A stretch of 64,000 nt of DNA, from NCBI GenBank assembly GCA_026018925.1, contig JAKSZU010000016.1, positions 4,942,940 to 5,006,939 on the forward strand, in the 5' to 3' direction. The notes beneath the pieces are model-generated. The model was not told the DNA's origin. It did no database searches and saw only the letters and a program-made list of their open reading frames with translations. This stretch comes from Tupaia tana (taxonomy: Eukaryota; Chordata; Mammalia; Scandentia; Tupaiidae). Within the stretch, counting starts at the first letter, position 1. Every line of letters begins with the position of its first letter. The position numbers and the translations under genes are program-made. Positions 45,660-56,469 of this stretch are shown one piece after another.

Positions 45660-46045
45660 AAGGTATCTGTCTTCGTCTGCTATGGCGCTGCTAGCAGACA
45701 TCCCTGAATGGGTGATTTGAAAGAAAACAGATTTATTTATAAAACTCATGGTCTCGGTGGCTGAAAGATCCAGAGACATCACAGTGCCAGAAGGGGGCAC
45801 TTAGAGCAGAGTGTGGTCTTTATCCAGGCAGGCTCTGCCACCGCACTCCCTCTGCTTGTAACCAGCCAGAGCGCAGCCATGGGGCCCACCCCGCCACCTG
45901 CCTACAGCCAAGGGCCCCACCTTGTGACGCCATGAAACAATGAAGCTTCTCCTCACCACCTTCACAGTGTAACCAAGTCCCAGTGCCTGACTTTGTGAGG
46001 GACATCCCATCGACAGCGACAGCCTGTCCTAGACTCCTGCAGGAG
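45660..46045 (-). mobile_element. Possible old MaLR-type LTR
   Basis: GCTATGGCGCTGCTAG, GATTTATTTATAAAACTCATGG and the right part (GGGACATCCCATCGAC) follow the order of MST/MLT-type solo LTRs in reverse. No internal retroviral genes are seen, so it would be a solo remnant. Confidence 0.42.
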
Positions 46046-46212
46046 CCTTGCAACTGACTTTTACCCCCTACAGTAGTCTCCTTTCACTCATTCCATCCTC
46101 AGTGTGAGGGTTTCTGACCAGGTCACTCTGCGTGCATTGGAGCCTTTCTTAGTGAGCTTCTCCCTACCCCCTTCCCATATATATCACTGACCAAAGGATT
46201 ATATCTAGGCAT

Positions 46213-46375
46213 CTTTTTTTAAAAAGAATGATTTAACTTTACTTATTACTATTTTTGAATTTGACCAAAGAGAGAGAGGTAAAGTGAGAAAGCAAGCCAC
46301 CAGGTCCGGGACTCAAACGGCAGTCAGTCATGTGGGAGTCCAGCACCTTTAACCACCACGCCACCTGCTGGCCCC
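46213..46375 (-). mobile_element. tRNA-derived SINE, type S
   Basis: Short form with GAGAAAGCAAGCCACCAGGTCC. The flanks TATCTAGGCAT (46202) and TATCCAGGCGT (46376) form a target duplication with two differences. Confidence 0.92.
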
Positions 46376-46448
46376 TATCCAGGCGTTTTTTTGAAAGTTG
46401 TTTGTTTATTTCTTCCATCACTCAGAGCAAGATAGAGAGACAGCACCC

Positions 46449-46451
<3 letters not shown>

Positions 46452-46494
<43 letters not shown>

Positions 46495-46544
46495 ATGTAT
46501 ATATATATATCATATATATATATATATATATATATATGATATAC
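46452..46544. repeat. TG/TA compound microsatellite
   Basis: About 17 TG units (46452-46485) pass into TA runs with interspersed GATGTAT/TCATATAT. It ends where the pseudogene's 3' end begins, so it may have grown from the retrocopy's tail. The TA part is self-complementary. Confidence 0.93.
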
Positions 46545-47450
46545 GTTATTTAATTAGGTTCTTGGCAAAAAATTTAGAACTCCAATTTGTGAGGATAAAC
46601 TCCATTTGTAAGGGCAAACACGGATCGCAGGTAGCCCTGGAGCTGAGGAACAGCTTTGATTTTTGGTAAAATTTGCGAGTCCACAGCTTTCTGATCAACC
46701 TTGTGCTGCTCTGAAATCTCGTATTTCTCCTTCTCTTGTGTCGAAGATCTCACCTTCCTGGTGTCTGGGCTTCTGCTCTTTTTCTTGAAGTAAGCATCGG
46801 TAAGGTGCTTTGGGATTTTTACTTTGCTAATATCAATTTTCGTGGAGGTGGCAATGACAAATTTCTGGTGTGTTCTACGCAGTGGAACTCGGTTGAGAAC
46901 CAGTGGCCCAGTTACAAGTAGCAAGCCACTGCTCAGCTGCTGCAGGAAAACCACTCTCCTGCCTCTGTGGGTCCAGTGAGGATGATCAGAATGGTCCCAG
47001 GAGTGATGCTGGCTCGCAGCTTTCTCACAGGCTGACTGAAGGGATTTTGCCATGGCTCAACAGCTTTCGAGGCACATCTTCAGTAGGATAATACCTAGGC
47101 ATTTTGCACAGTTTTACCACCCAGGTACCACCATTCCTGTCTCTACCAACTGGTTTTGTGACAGTCACAAGAACCTTCTCCTTCTTTTCCATTTTCTATC
47201 CTGGATTTAGTGGCCAAGTATTTCTCTTGTACATGGCCTTCCTGGAATCCATGGCAGACTGGGAGTATCTGCCAATGCCCCGGACTAGGACGGGGTTTCG
47301 GCTGCAATGGGGCTTCCCCTTCTTGGGCCTTTTAGCCTTGGGGTCACCCTTTTTAACCTTGCCCCCGGCATCAGTCTTCTTGGCTTCAGGTTTCTTCTCA
47401 GCATTTTGCTTCGCAGCTTTTCACCTGCCATCGTGCATAGTGGGAAAGCA
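46545..47450 (-). pseudogene. RPL6: Processed pseudogene of ribosomal protein L6
   Basis: RPL6 is a large-subunit (60S) ribosomal protein. This minus-strand copy has no introns over its whole length although the parent gene is split, so it is a retrocopy. The start ATG is at 47432-47430 and the stop at 46576-46574. Clear parent-like peptides include RHRG-type [41 protein letters not shown] and [15 protein letters not shown]. The span is 859 bp, not a multiple of three. Frame breaks lie near 47390-47425 (shortened N-terminus), 47220, 47190, 47045 and 46970. A compensating pair lies at about 46785 and 46735. The longest surviving frame (46574-47053) starts out of the parent frame. A pyrimidine stretch (CTTTCCCACTATGCACG) before the ATG resembles a ribosomal protein 5' UTR, so it is nearly full length. 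No promoter is seen. A non-coding transcript cannot be excluded. Confidence 0.96.
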
Positions 47451-48774
47451 CCCCTCGTAGAATCTTGACACTGGGGCCCTTCTCAGCTTGGCCAGCCCTG
47501 GGTCCTGGCCACGATGTGCCCAGTGTACTCAGGGGAATCTCTGCGTGTGAACCTGGCACCCTTCTGTGTGGGCCAGCCTTGCAGAGCCGTGCAGTTACCG
47601 TCGTGCTGCCGTCCCGCTCCAAAGTCCAGGCGTTGGACAGTCTTGCAGTGCCTAGCCCTGCCCCCAGCTCTCATCCTCCTGCCATGGCCGCACCCCAGCT
47701 GCCCCTCTGAACTGTCCCACTGGCCTTCTTGTCATCCCTCACCCCACGAGGTGCTCCAGGACAGGCCAGTCACAGTGTTGCTCTCATCTGCCGTGCGCGT
47801 GTTGCATTTCACAGTTATGCATTGGGAGCTATCGCCTTCAGGGACGCCCTGTTCTGAATATCCCTGGAGCCGTCACAGCCTGGCAGAGAGTTCTGACCCT
47901 TGAATAATTGAGACAAAGCTGGAAAGTAGGAAGTCAAAAACAAGATGATGATGCTAATTTGGGCTAGAAGAGATCGCTGTCGGGGTCAGGCGGGACGAAC
48001 ATGAAAGGCGGAAGCTTGCCGGCCTCGAGGCCCAGAAGACTGCACCTGGGAGCAGACCCTCATGCTCTAACGGCGAGCTTATGAGAGCTGCTTATACGTT
48101 TCTGCTGGAGAAGTTTGAGGACATAGGGAGACCATGGCGGAGAGAGCGGGAGGGGATGTATCGTGAGGGGGCGAATTCCCGGGACCCCTCGAGGAGAGCC
48201 CGTCCGTGAGATGCAAACAGCGAGGCGAACACGCAGAAACTGGCAGAAAAATGGGAATAAGCAGAAAGGAAAAACACACGAGGGCGAAGAAGACAGCGAG
48301 GCTAGGCCGTCTGATGCTAAGCGAGGGCACCTTTCGTAGCTCACGGGGCACCGACCTTTGCTCACAGAGCAGCCGCGGCGCTCCCAGAGAACTTGGGGCC
48401 ATGGAGGAGAAGTGCTGGCTGCCGGCCTGCTCGCCACTCGGGGCTTCTTGGCGAAAAGACAGGCATTTCGTTCCATTTTTTAGCTAGGCTTCTGCCTCCT
48501 GCTGCATCTCTCGTCTCTCGTGCTTTGCTGTCACCCTCCCTCCGCTCTGTGCTCCCCAGACGCTGAGGTTTCTCGGGGTGCAGTCACTCCTGGCATCTTG
48601 GCTGACACTTGGTCAGGTACGGCCTGGCAGAGAGGAGAGGGCCTGCCTGGGCCAGGGCTGATGTAGGCCCCCCGAGCGGGCCTAGTTCTTAGTCAGTTCT
48701 CCCTCCCTTTCTGGCCCTAGACTCATTCCCTTGTCTGTTGGTTGGGGCTGCTTGCACTGATCTCACAGACATAT
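47451..48774. other. Unique GC-rich sequence
   Basis: No exon or repeat could be supported. 48060-48490 has some CpG and overlapping open frames on both strands but no known domain. Confidence 0.4.
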
Positions 48775-48788
48775 AAGAATTAAGGGTC

Positions 48789-49030
48789 AGGCCAGCAGGT
48801 GGCATAATGGTTATGTCGTTGACTCCCACGTAATGGACTGTGGTTCAAGTCCCAGACCCAGCGACTTAAACTCACTCCAGGCGTGTGTGTACGTGCCCAA
48901 GATCCTGAGAGGAGAATGGAGGGGAAGTGATCATAGCCTGACCATCCCCCTGGGGGATGATTTCTCACTTTCTGTCTCTCCAGCAAGCACACACACTCTG
49001 CAGCAAAAATTTCTCTTAAAAATAAAAAAT
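48789..49030 (+). mobile_element. tRNA-derived SINE, type L (same-site pair, left)
   Basis: Sense copy with GGCATAATGGTTATGTCG and the end GCAGCAAAAATTTCTC plus an A/T tail. AAGAATTAAGGGT lies at 48775, 49031 and 49235, flanking both members of the pair. Confidence 0.95.
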
Positions 49031-49043
49031 AAGAATTAAGGGT

Positions 49044-49234
49044 TGGGCCAGCAGATGGGATGGTAGTTGGGTCACTGGACTAGCACATGGCCAACCACAG
49101 TTTGAGTCCCACCCAGACCTGGCAGCTTGCTTTCTCTCTCTTTCTCTGCCTCTTCCTGGTGGGGCATGTGCCCTACAGAAAATTAAATAATAATAATAAT
49201 AAATTAAATTAAATAAATAATTCTTTTTTAAAAA
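49044..49234 (+). mobile_element. tRNA-derived SINE, type S (same-site pair, right)
   Basis: The only clear sense copy of the short form: head, then CCTGGCAGCTTGCTTTCTCTCTC without the mid-body, then CCCTACAGAAAATTAAAT and an AAT repeat tail. It shares target copies with the left element. Confidence 0.93.
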
Positions 49235-49248
49235 AAGAATTAAGGGTC

Positions 49249-50285
49249 AAGGGAAGAGAACGAACATCTACCGCAGCTTGCGAAGTGCCAGTCCCGAAGG
49301 ATGTGCACTCGTTTGTGAATCTCGTGAGCCCCGGTGAGGCGGGGGCAATTGCCCATACTGATCCCTTCCAGAGGTGGCTTCCCTTCCCTGATGTTGGCAG
49401 TTGTCAGCTCCAGGCAGGAATGAGTACACCGTCACCTGCTAGTGTCGGGGAGCGGCGGTCATGCACAGCGTGTGTGCCACCAGATCCCTCACCACCACGC
49501 TTCGCTGGAGGCTCGAGTCAGGAAGGAATGGCCTGTGTTTCCCAGAGGCCTCGAGCACTGAATCCTGCTCATCTTAGCATCCCCGAACCAGGCTCCTCAG
49601 AGGTGCAGGCTGCGCTGCGACCTCAGTAAGGTGGGCGTGTCCCCGAGATCACGGAGGAGGAGCCACGCCAGCTTCGCGTTTGGAGCCTCTTCGCGCGGAG
49701 CAGCTTTGTGGTAATTAGTATCTATTACGTCAGTCGGGAGAGGATGATAAATTATTCCCACTTTGGGCCGCTGGGTATCGCTCTCCTCCTTGGACGTGGA
49801 AGAGTCTAACAACTTGAGCTGTTCCAGATGCTGCAGGAGCCGCCAGCTCCAGCGCAGGAGGTACCATCCTGCAGGAAATCCGCTCCACCTCCACGTCCCG
49901 TCCAGGGCCTCCCACACGCACACACACGGTATTCAGGGCAGCTCACCCACGCACCAGCCGCTCTGATGGACGTGAGCACACCACCAGGAATGTAAGCACA
50001 GCCTTGCTGAGCACAGGGAAGAAACCAAGCCCGGGCACTCCTCAGAGTCTTCCAATCCCGTTTTTTTTCTCCACCACCTTTTGTGCGCGTGCTCATGCAC
50101 ACACATGCGTGTGCGCACACACACTCAAAGCGCATGCACATATGTGCACACAGGAGCTATTTCTACATCCATCAGGATAACGGAGACCTGTGAGCTCTCA
50201 CCTTAAGTGTATGTTGGGAAGTCCTTTGTCCTGGCCTTGCCTGGTAGACCTGCATGGAAAACAGCCTCATGCAGTTGTCTCGTTT
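49249..50285. other. Unique sequence
   Basis: No gene or repeat could be supported. CA-rich stretches lie near 49915 and 50095-50155. Confidence 0.4.
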
Positions 50286-50503
50286 TATTCTTAAATTGCC
50301 AGAGGGCGTGTGCACTTCCCAGAGAGAGAGAGGGAGACATAAAAAGAGAAGGAGAAGGAGAAAGCACCTCCCAGTGGAGAGCAGTGACGCCACAGTTCTT
50401 TCCTCCTGTTGGGATTTGGGGCGTGCATGCACACACACCCCGTGCACTCAGGGTCGGTCCTTTGTGGGATCGGCTCTGTAACTACAGGCTGTGGAATTGG
50501 CCC
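50286..50503 (-). mobile_element. tRNA-derived SINE, old
   Basis: TTAAATTGCCAGAGGGCGTGTGC 3' block, GGAGAAAGCACCTCCCAG and a decayed head ending GGAATTGGCCCC. First of two in a row. Confidence 0.75.
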
Positions 50504-50504
50504 C

Positions 50505-50762
50505 ATTTTTTTCTTTTTTAATTTGCCGGAGAGTGCATGTGCTCTCCAGAGAGAGACCACCCCAGGGAAGAGAGAAAGCACCCCATGGGGTAGGGGGAGG
50601 TCACATCACAATCTCTTCTCTTGCATTTCTTCCTCCTTTCAAGAATTTGGGCACACATGCACCTGTGCCTGCCATGTTTTCTAAGTCACCTGGTCTGGGA
50701 CTTGAACCATGTAGTCAGCCATGTGGGATTCATCCACCTTCATTACAACACGCATTGGCCCC
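50505..50762 (-). mobile_element. tRNA-derived SINE, old
   Basis: AATTTGCCGGAGAGTGCATGTGC, AGAGAAAGCACCCCATGG, GACTTGAACCATGTAGTCAGCC and the end CGCATTGGCCCC. Same orientation as its left neighbour. Confidence 0.8.
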
Positions 50763-50832
50763 CTGCATTTTGAATTCTAAAAAATCTTTCTACCCTGCCA
50801 ATGTACATCTAATTTTAGAAAAATGTTTTAGG

Positions 50833-51099
50833 GGACCAGCAGATGGTGTAATGGCTACATCGCTGGACTCCCATGTAGTCAACCGTGGTTCGAGTCCCGG
50901 ACCCAGTGGTTTAAACTCATGACAGGCACATGTACGTGCGTGCCAAAGATCCCAAGAGGAGAATGGGGGAGAAGGGATTGCGGCGTGGCCACCCCCCCTG
51001 GGGGGCGATTTCTCACTTTCTGTCTCTCTGTCTCTCTGTGTCTTTCTGGCGAGTGCACATGGCCTATAGCAAAACCCTCTCAAAAAAAAAAAAAAAAGT
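50833..51099 (+). mobile_element. tRNA-derived SINE, type L
   Basis: Near-consensus sense copy with CGTGGTTCGAGTCCCGG (B box) and a run of about 15 A. The flanks AAAAATGTTTTA and AAAAAGTGTTTA may be the worn target duplication. Confidence 0.95.
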
Positions 51100-51109
51100 G
51101 TTTATAAAT

Positions 51110-51234
51110 TGAGTGGATCCAGTCTCCACTAGGTAGGCTTTTTGATAACTGAGAATAATAAATTGGGTACTTTTTTTGGATTTCTATCCATAAATATCTT
51201 ACCTGATACAGTTTTATCATTATGTGATAAAAAT
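51110..51234. other. Short unique spacer
   Basis: AT-rich, nothing recognised. Confidence 0.35.
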
Positions 51235-51470
51235 AATAATGTTAATGATAACTAATAATATCTAACATTTATCAAGTACCTTCTCTTGCAAGAATTTGCA
51301 TGCATTTTCTTGTTTAGTTTTCACAGGTCCCTGTGATGTGGGCTCTTCTTAAATAAAGCACTTGTCAGTGCAGAGAACATACAGAGACCAAGAGACACAT
51401 CCAAGACCCCATAACTAATGAAGGGCAGAGGCAGATTTTGAACCCATGTCTCTCGGGCACCAGCTTTTTT
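51235..51470 (-). mobile_element. MIR
   Basis: TAACATTTATCAAGTACC, CCTGTGATGTGGGCTCTTC, CCCCATAACTAATGAAGGGCAGAGGC and GATTTTGAACCCATGTCTC fit the reverse MIR order. Confidence 0.68.
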
Positions 51471-51535
51471 TACTCTTGTTAGGAAAACTGAATTGAGGAA
51501 TAATTTCCTTACTTATAAAAGATGTTAGTTTTTCG

Positions 51536-51781
51536 GGCCAGCTGGTGGCATGTGGGTCAAGGCACTAGATTTCACATGGCCGGCTACACAGTTTGAGTCC
51601 CAGACCTGGCAGCTGTAAACAGCACACCAGGTACTTGTGTGTCCATGCCCCAGATCCTGAGAGGGGAATGGAGGAGAAGGGACTGCAGTGTGGCCATCCT
51701 CCTGGGGGTGATTTCTCACTTTTTTCTCTCTCCTTCTTTCTGCCTCTCTGTCTTGCATGCGCACTCTATAGCAAAAACAAA
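51536..51781 (+). mobile_element. tRNA-derived SINE, type L, diverged
   Basis: Sense copy with GGGCCAGCTGGTGGCATGTGGG, a CACAGTTTGAGTCCC B box and the end CTCTATAGCAAAAACAAAT. The A tail is short. Confidence 0.87.
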
Positions 51782-51789
51782 TTAGTGTT

Positions 51790-52436
51790 TTAGTCCCCCA
51801 GAGCACTTTCGTTTTTAACAGTTTTAGCATCAGCTACCTCATAGAGAACAGAATCTACTACACTTTGCTTCTAGAGACCCGCTCTTCACTGCAACTCTGA
51901 GGCAGGCGGTGGGGACGTCTTCTTGTCAATCTTACCCCCTTTTTTCCTAGAATATTTAATAGCATGATATTAAAGGAAGTTAAGTAATATTGAATCCTCT
52001 GGGCTCCTGATAACCAAATAATCCTCCTACTAAATATTCTGCTAGACTTTTGATGAGAAATTTCCTGCAAAATGAAGTTTGTTTCTCATTAAAACAAGCA
52101 GTGCATTTCTCAGTCTCTTCTTGACATAAGAAATGGAATTTAAAGGAAGAAGAGATTTTTAGGTTACTGAAATAGAAAAAAAAAAATCTGAAGTCATTTT
52201 CCTGCTTCTAGTTAATTTAAAATGACAGGATTAAAGTTTGCTTTGTCTCGCCCTTTTTTTTTTTTTCCTGGTCAAAAATATCATATGTGAAAATTTAGCT
52301 TGCATTAAAATGGCCATTCTCAAATATATTCCTTTCTCCCTCAGTCATAACTTGTGTATCAGGCAAGTGTATTTTTCTGCCACTTTAAAGAACTTGAAAT
52401 ATTTAAATGCTTGGGGAATTTCTAATACATCTGTTT
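51790..52436. other. Unique AT-rich sequence
   Basis: No gene or repeat could be supported. Confidence 0.4.
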
Positions 52437-52678
52437 CTTTTTTTAAGAGCGATTTTTGCTATAGGATGTGTGTGCTTGCCAGAGAGACAGAAAGCAAGAA
52501 ATCACTCCCCGGGGGGATGGCCACACCACAGTCCCTTCTCCTTTATTCTCCTCTTCCTGGGATCTTGGGCACATGCACATGTGCCCGGCATGATTTTCAA
52601 GCCACTGGGTCCAGAACTCAAACCACAATCAGCTATGTGGGAGTCCAGTCACATAACCACTACGCTATCTGAGGGCCC
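52437..52678 (-). mobile_element. tRNA-derived SINE, type L (array member 1)
   Basis: Antisense copy with GATTTTTGCTATAGGATG, CACTCCCCGGGGGGATGGCC and a head ending CTATCTGAGGGCCCC. First of three in tandem. Confidence 0.92.
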
Positions 52679-52681
52679 CTC

Positions 52682-52910
52682 TTTTATTTATTATTTAATT
52701 GTCAAAGGGCGCACACACTTGCCAGAGAGACAGAGACGGAGAGGGAGAGGGAGAGGGAGAAAGCATCCCCCACAGTGGGGCGTGGTCATGCTGCAGTCTT
52801 TTCTCCATCCTTCTGGATTTTGGTCATGCACACATACTTGGCATGTTTATCAAGCTGCCAGGGTGATGGGCATGTGGGATCTGGTTCACTTAACCAGGCC
52901 ATGAGGCTGA
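52682..52910 (-). mobile_element. tRNA-derived SINE, old (array member 2)
   Basis: ATTTAATTGTCAAAGGGCGCAC, a GAGAGGGAGAGGGAGAGGG expansion and a worn head (ATGGGCATGTGGGATCTGG). Confidence 0.75.
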
Positions 52911-52917
52911 TTCTACA

Positions 52918-53152
52918 TTTTGTTTTTTGAATGTTTTGCTGTAGGGCACTTAGAATGAGAGAGGAGTGGGGAGTAAGGGAGCACCCCCTAGCAGGATGGC
53001 TCTGCTGCCATCCCTTCTCCACTCTTCTCTCAAGGTTTTCACCACGTTCATACACATGCATGGTCTATTCTTCAAGCTGTAGGGTCTGGGACTTGAACGC
53101 ACAGTCCCCCATGTGGGATCCAGCTGCCTGAACTACCATGCCATTGGTTGGA
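52918..53152 (-). mobile_element. tRNA-derived SINE, old (array member 3)
   Basis: TTTTGCTGTAGGGCAC 3' block, CCATCCCTTCTCCACTCTTC, GACTTGAACGCACAGTCCC head and the end CCATTGGTTGG. Confidence 0.78.
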
Positions 53153-53377
53153 TCTAAATTTTTTCCTGAGATAGTAAAACCTATGACTGTGAGCAGAAGG
53201 CTTAGCCTGATCCACATGGGTAGTTTCAGAGCATCTTGGGAGTCACTGGCCATTGGGTCCGACTTGGATTGGGGAAGGACTGACTGCTGGCTGGGGTCAC
53301 ACAGCTTCTGTTTACCGTGCTGGCACCCCATGGGATGGGGGCCATTGTATCATGCATAGTACCTTCCCGTTGCCTTC

Positions 53378-53645
53378 ATTTTTTTCTTATTTATTTAATT
53401 TATTATTATTTGAGATTTTTGCTATAAGGTGCATGTGCTTGCTGGACAGACAGAGAGACAGAAAGTGAGAAATCACCCCCCAGAGGGATGACCATGCTGC
53501 AATCCCCTCTCCATTCTGTTCTCGAGATTTGTGGCACATATGCACACACACCCAGCATGAGTTTCAAGATGCCAGATCTGGGACTCGAACCATCGTCGAC
53601 CATGTGGGAGTCCAGCACTTTAACCACTATGCCATCTATGGGCTC
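53378..53645 (-). mobile_element. tRNA-derived SINE, type L
   Basis: AT-rich tail, GATTTTTGCTATAAGGTGC, body, GACTCGAACCATCGTCGACC and the end CATCTATGGGCTCC. Confidence 0.9.
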
Positions 53646-53647
53646 CA

Positions 53648-53790
53648 TTAATATTAGTCTTAAATTTGCTATGGGGCACATGTGCTCACTAGAGAGAGGC
53701 AGAGAGAGGGGGGAAAGTGAGAAAGCATTTGAATCACGGTCGGCCATGTGGGAGTCCAACTCCTTAACCACCACACCACCTGCTGCCCAC
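53648..53790 (-). mobile_element. tRNA-derived SINE with a large internal deletion
   Basis: The 3' block (TTGCTATGGGGCACATGTGC) and GTGAGAAAGCATTTGAATCACGG join the B box directly, skipping about 110 bp. The breakpoint differs from the type S junction. Confidence 0.85.
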
Positions 53791-55208
53791 CCCCTGCCAT
53801 CTTTGCCACCCTCTTCCCCCTGCTCCCTGTTGTCTTGTGTTACTTGAGCACAGTGAGGCTCAGAAGAAAGCGCCCGTAGATGTGCCTGTGCCGTGAGGCG
53901 CACTCATTCAGTACACAGTCTTGTTAAGAACGCATTTAAAGCCCCTGGCGGAGCAGGCAATGATTCTGAAGCTGCAAGACGAGGGATGTCATTGGCAATG
54001 TTAGAGGAGAAGTCACTGGTGTCGCAGTGCTCGTCCTGAACAACTGAACCACCAGGCACACCAAAACCCAGTAATTCGGTTCTGCCTCCGCGTTCAGGCC
54101 CCCTGCAGGCAGCCTTCACTAGGCGTCATCCTTCCTGTCACTGGCTCGTCTCTGCGCACATACTTCTTTAACGAATGCTGTTCTTTGCACTGGAGAGAAT
54201 GGCTTATTATTTCTGAGCTGACTATGTCCATGGCAGAGTCTGATTTTGTTTTCTAGAATATACATATAAGACAAAAAGTAAATCATGCATAAAAAAATGC
54301 AATTCTGCTGATTTAGGGCCCCCGAACAAAGGCTCACTAATTAGTAAAAGTGAGTACAGTGGTTCCACGCCACAGAGAATATTCAAGCTTTGAAGAGTTG
54401 GATAGGTGTGCTCTTTGCATGCGAGTCCCAGGCTTATACTGCACCCCAGGCCAGGCTGGAAAAGTGGGGAGCCACAGGGGCAGCGGCAGGAGGGGAGTCC
54501 TCGTGTGTCTCAGGTCCATGGCTCCTGTTCTGAGCACCCCTGAGAGACTTTGTCCAGAGGGAGTTTGTTGCTTTGTTCCCTCTTACACAAAATTAGAGAG
54601 TGGCCCCTTTTGACATAAAAAAGTTTATTTTCTGAAAAATGACAGGAGGCACATTTTTTAAAAAAATCAACCTTTCTAACTATTCCAATGTAGCTTTAAT
54701 GTACATTCTAAAGGAAATTTATATTATCTTACAAACTAAAAGTTTTATTAGTTATTTTTATTTGAAATTGGGATTGAGAGATTTAAAATGAAACTTTCTG
54801 GGTAAATATCAGTGGGGGATTTCCATAAAGGGTACTGTATTAGTGTGAGTTTGGGGGACTTGTAAACAGAGGGAAGAAAGTCATCTTACTATTAAACCAA
54901 AAGCAGTGAATGAGTTAACCCTTCAGGGACTGCAGGCCTACTGTGCCTCTTGCCTGGTCCTGGAGTGAGGGAAACTCAATCCGAGGTGTCCCACCTCTGA
55001 CCGGCCACTGGAGAACCCGGGACAGCTGTGCACACCCATCTGTAGAAATGCTGTAATGGGTGCTGGGGTCACCTCTGTGCTCTGGCCTGTTTCCATGTGA
55101 CCCGCTGCATCTCCCAGCAGTGGTGGGAGGGCTGCTACTGAGGTCTCTAGCTGTTGTGCTATTTCTTACGTATATTTTGTTCCCTTTTTTTTCATCAGAG
55201 AGTTGCAG
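53791..55208. other. Unique sequence
   Basis: Holds the left copy of the 71-bp duplication. AT-rich at 54600-54900. No exon or repeat is otherwise supported. Confidence 0.4.
54431..54501 (+). repeat. 71-bp duplicated segment, copy 1
   Basis: It matches 56470-56540 in direct orientation at 63 of 71 positions without gaps, by hand alignment. Both have GCACCCCAG, GCCAGG/TCCAGG and CCACAGGGGCAGCGGCAGGAGG. Neither matches any SINE here. Confidence 0.85.
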
Positions 55209-55218
55209 AGTAGACAGT

Positions 55219-55383
55219 ATTTAAAAAATATATTTTTTATTTAATTATTTACTTATTTTTGTTTGACCAGAGAGGGACAGAGTAAGAGAGAGTGAGAAAG
55301 CAAGCTGCCAGGTCCGGGACTCAAACCATGGTTGGCCATATGTGAGTCCAGTGCCCTTATCTACCATGCTACCTGTCGTTCCC
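55219..55383 (-). mobile_element. tRNA-derived SINE, type S
   Basis: Short form with GAGAAAGCAAGCTGCCAGGTCC. AGTAGACAGT lies at 55209-55218 and 55384-55393. Confidence 0.94.
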
Positions 55384-56469
55384 AGTAGACAGTCTTTTGG
55401 ATGGGAAGTAAGCAGGCGTCTGAACCTTAGTGACCTGAGACGCAAGTCCCTGTTTAAGATAGAAGGGGGGCAGCGGGGAGGGAGGCACCCAGTGAAATGC
55501 CACACTCCGCCAGCGTGGGCAGGTTCTGAGTCCGAGCCCAGAGTCCTCCCTGAGGGCTCAGGTCATGCTCATGCACACCCACAATCTGGGGCTGGTTGAG
55601 GCTGGGGTGTTGACATCGTGGTGTTGAGACCTTAATGGAGGTGCTCTTTTTCTTTGTTTCTCTCTCTTTGTGATAGAAGAAATAAGTAAATAATCCCGTT
55701 GTCTGCAGGGAGGGCTCGCCTTCCCCGCTCTCCCGTTGCACAGCACGGAGGCTTGCTGCTGGGCACCAGTAGGTGAGCGAGGGGCGTGTTGGTGCAGAGA
55801 CTGTATGATCTGGAGTACAGCCTTGATCTGTTAGAATCGTAAGTGGCACTGCTTTTCTCCGACTTTACGGGACAAGGCCTGGCTCTGGGAGGAGCTCGAC
55901 AGGTCTTAGTGGCAGAAGGAAGGGCGTGGAAAGGGCTCAGGCTACTTCCTGTTCCGATGGCTCCTGCTTTGCTGGAACTCTGTCCCCAGCCCGTGCCAGC
56001 TGAGACCTGGAGTCGGCCTCCCTACCCAGGGTGCTGAGGGTGTGGGACCTGCAGCCAGGGGCCAGGAGAGCTGCTCTGTCACCTGGGCTCTGCCCACCGA
56101 CTCCGGCTGCTGCTTGCTCCTGTCCGGCAGCCAGGCCCCTGTCACACCTGCTCCGACCTCCCTCCTCCTGCTCCTCTCTCCCTGGGACTGAGGTGGGGGT
56201 CCCGTGTGACGGCATACGTGATTGGCAGTCAAGCTCACACATGTAGAAGTGTCTTTAAATCATCAGCCCCTGCCTGTCGGTCTCCTGCACCTGTGGCTGT
56301 TCCTCCCACCTCAGCATCCGTCCTGAGCTGCTGGGTTTGGTGGCAGCAGCGCTCAGATGCCCAGCCCCAGGGGACAAGGGGACTCTATCTAGAGCACGCT
56401 GCGGGGCGCGGCCTGCTGCCAGCTGAGGTAGCCACGGTGGGAACGAGGGAGAGAATCTCTGAGATCCGT

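Noticed and set aside
45660..46045. Complete endogenous retrovirus
   Set aside because: Only an LTR-like stretch is seen. No gag, pol or env similarity lies nearby.
46485..46544. Replication origin or cruciform control element
   Set aside because: The TA run is a plain microsatellite. Self-complementarity is a trivial property of TA repeats.
46574..47053. Intact 159-residue RPL6-like protein
   Set aside because: Its first part is out of the parental frame and other frame breaks lie upstream. It is part of a pseudogene.
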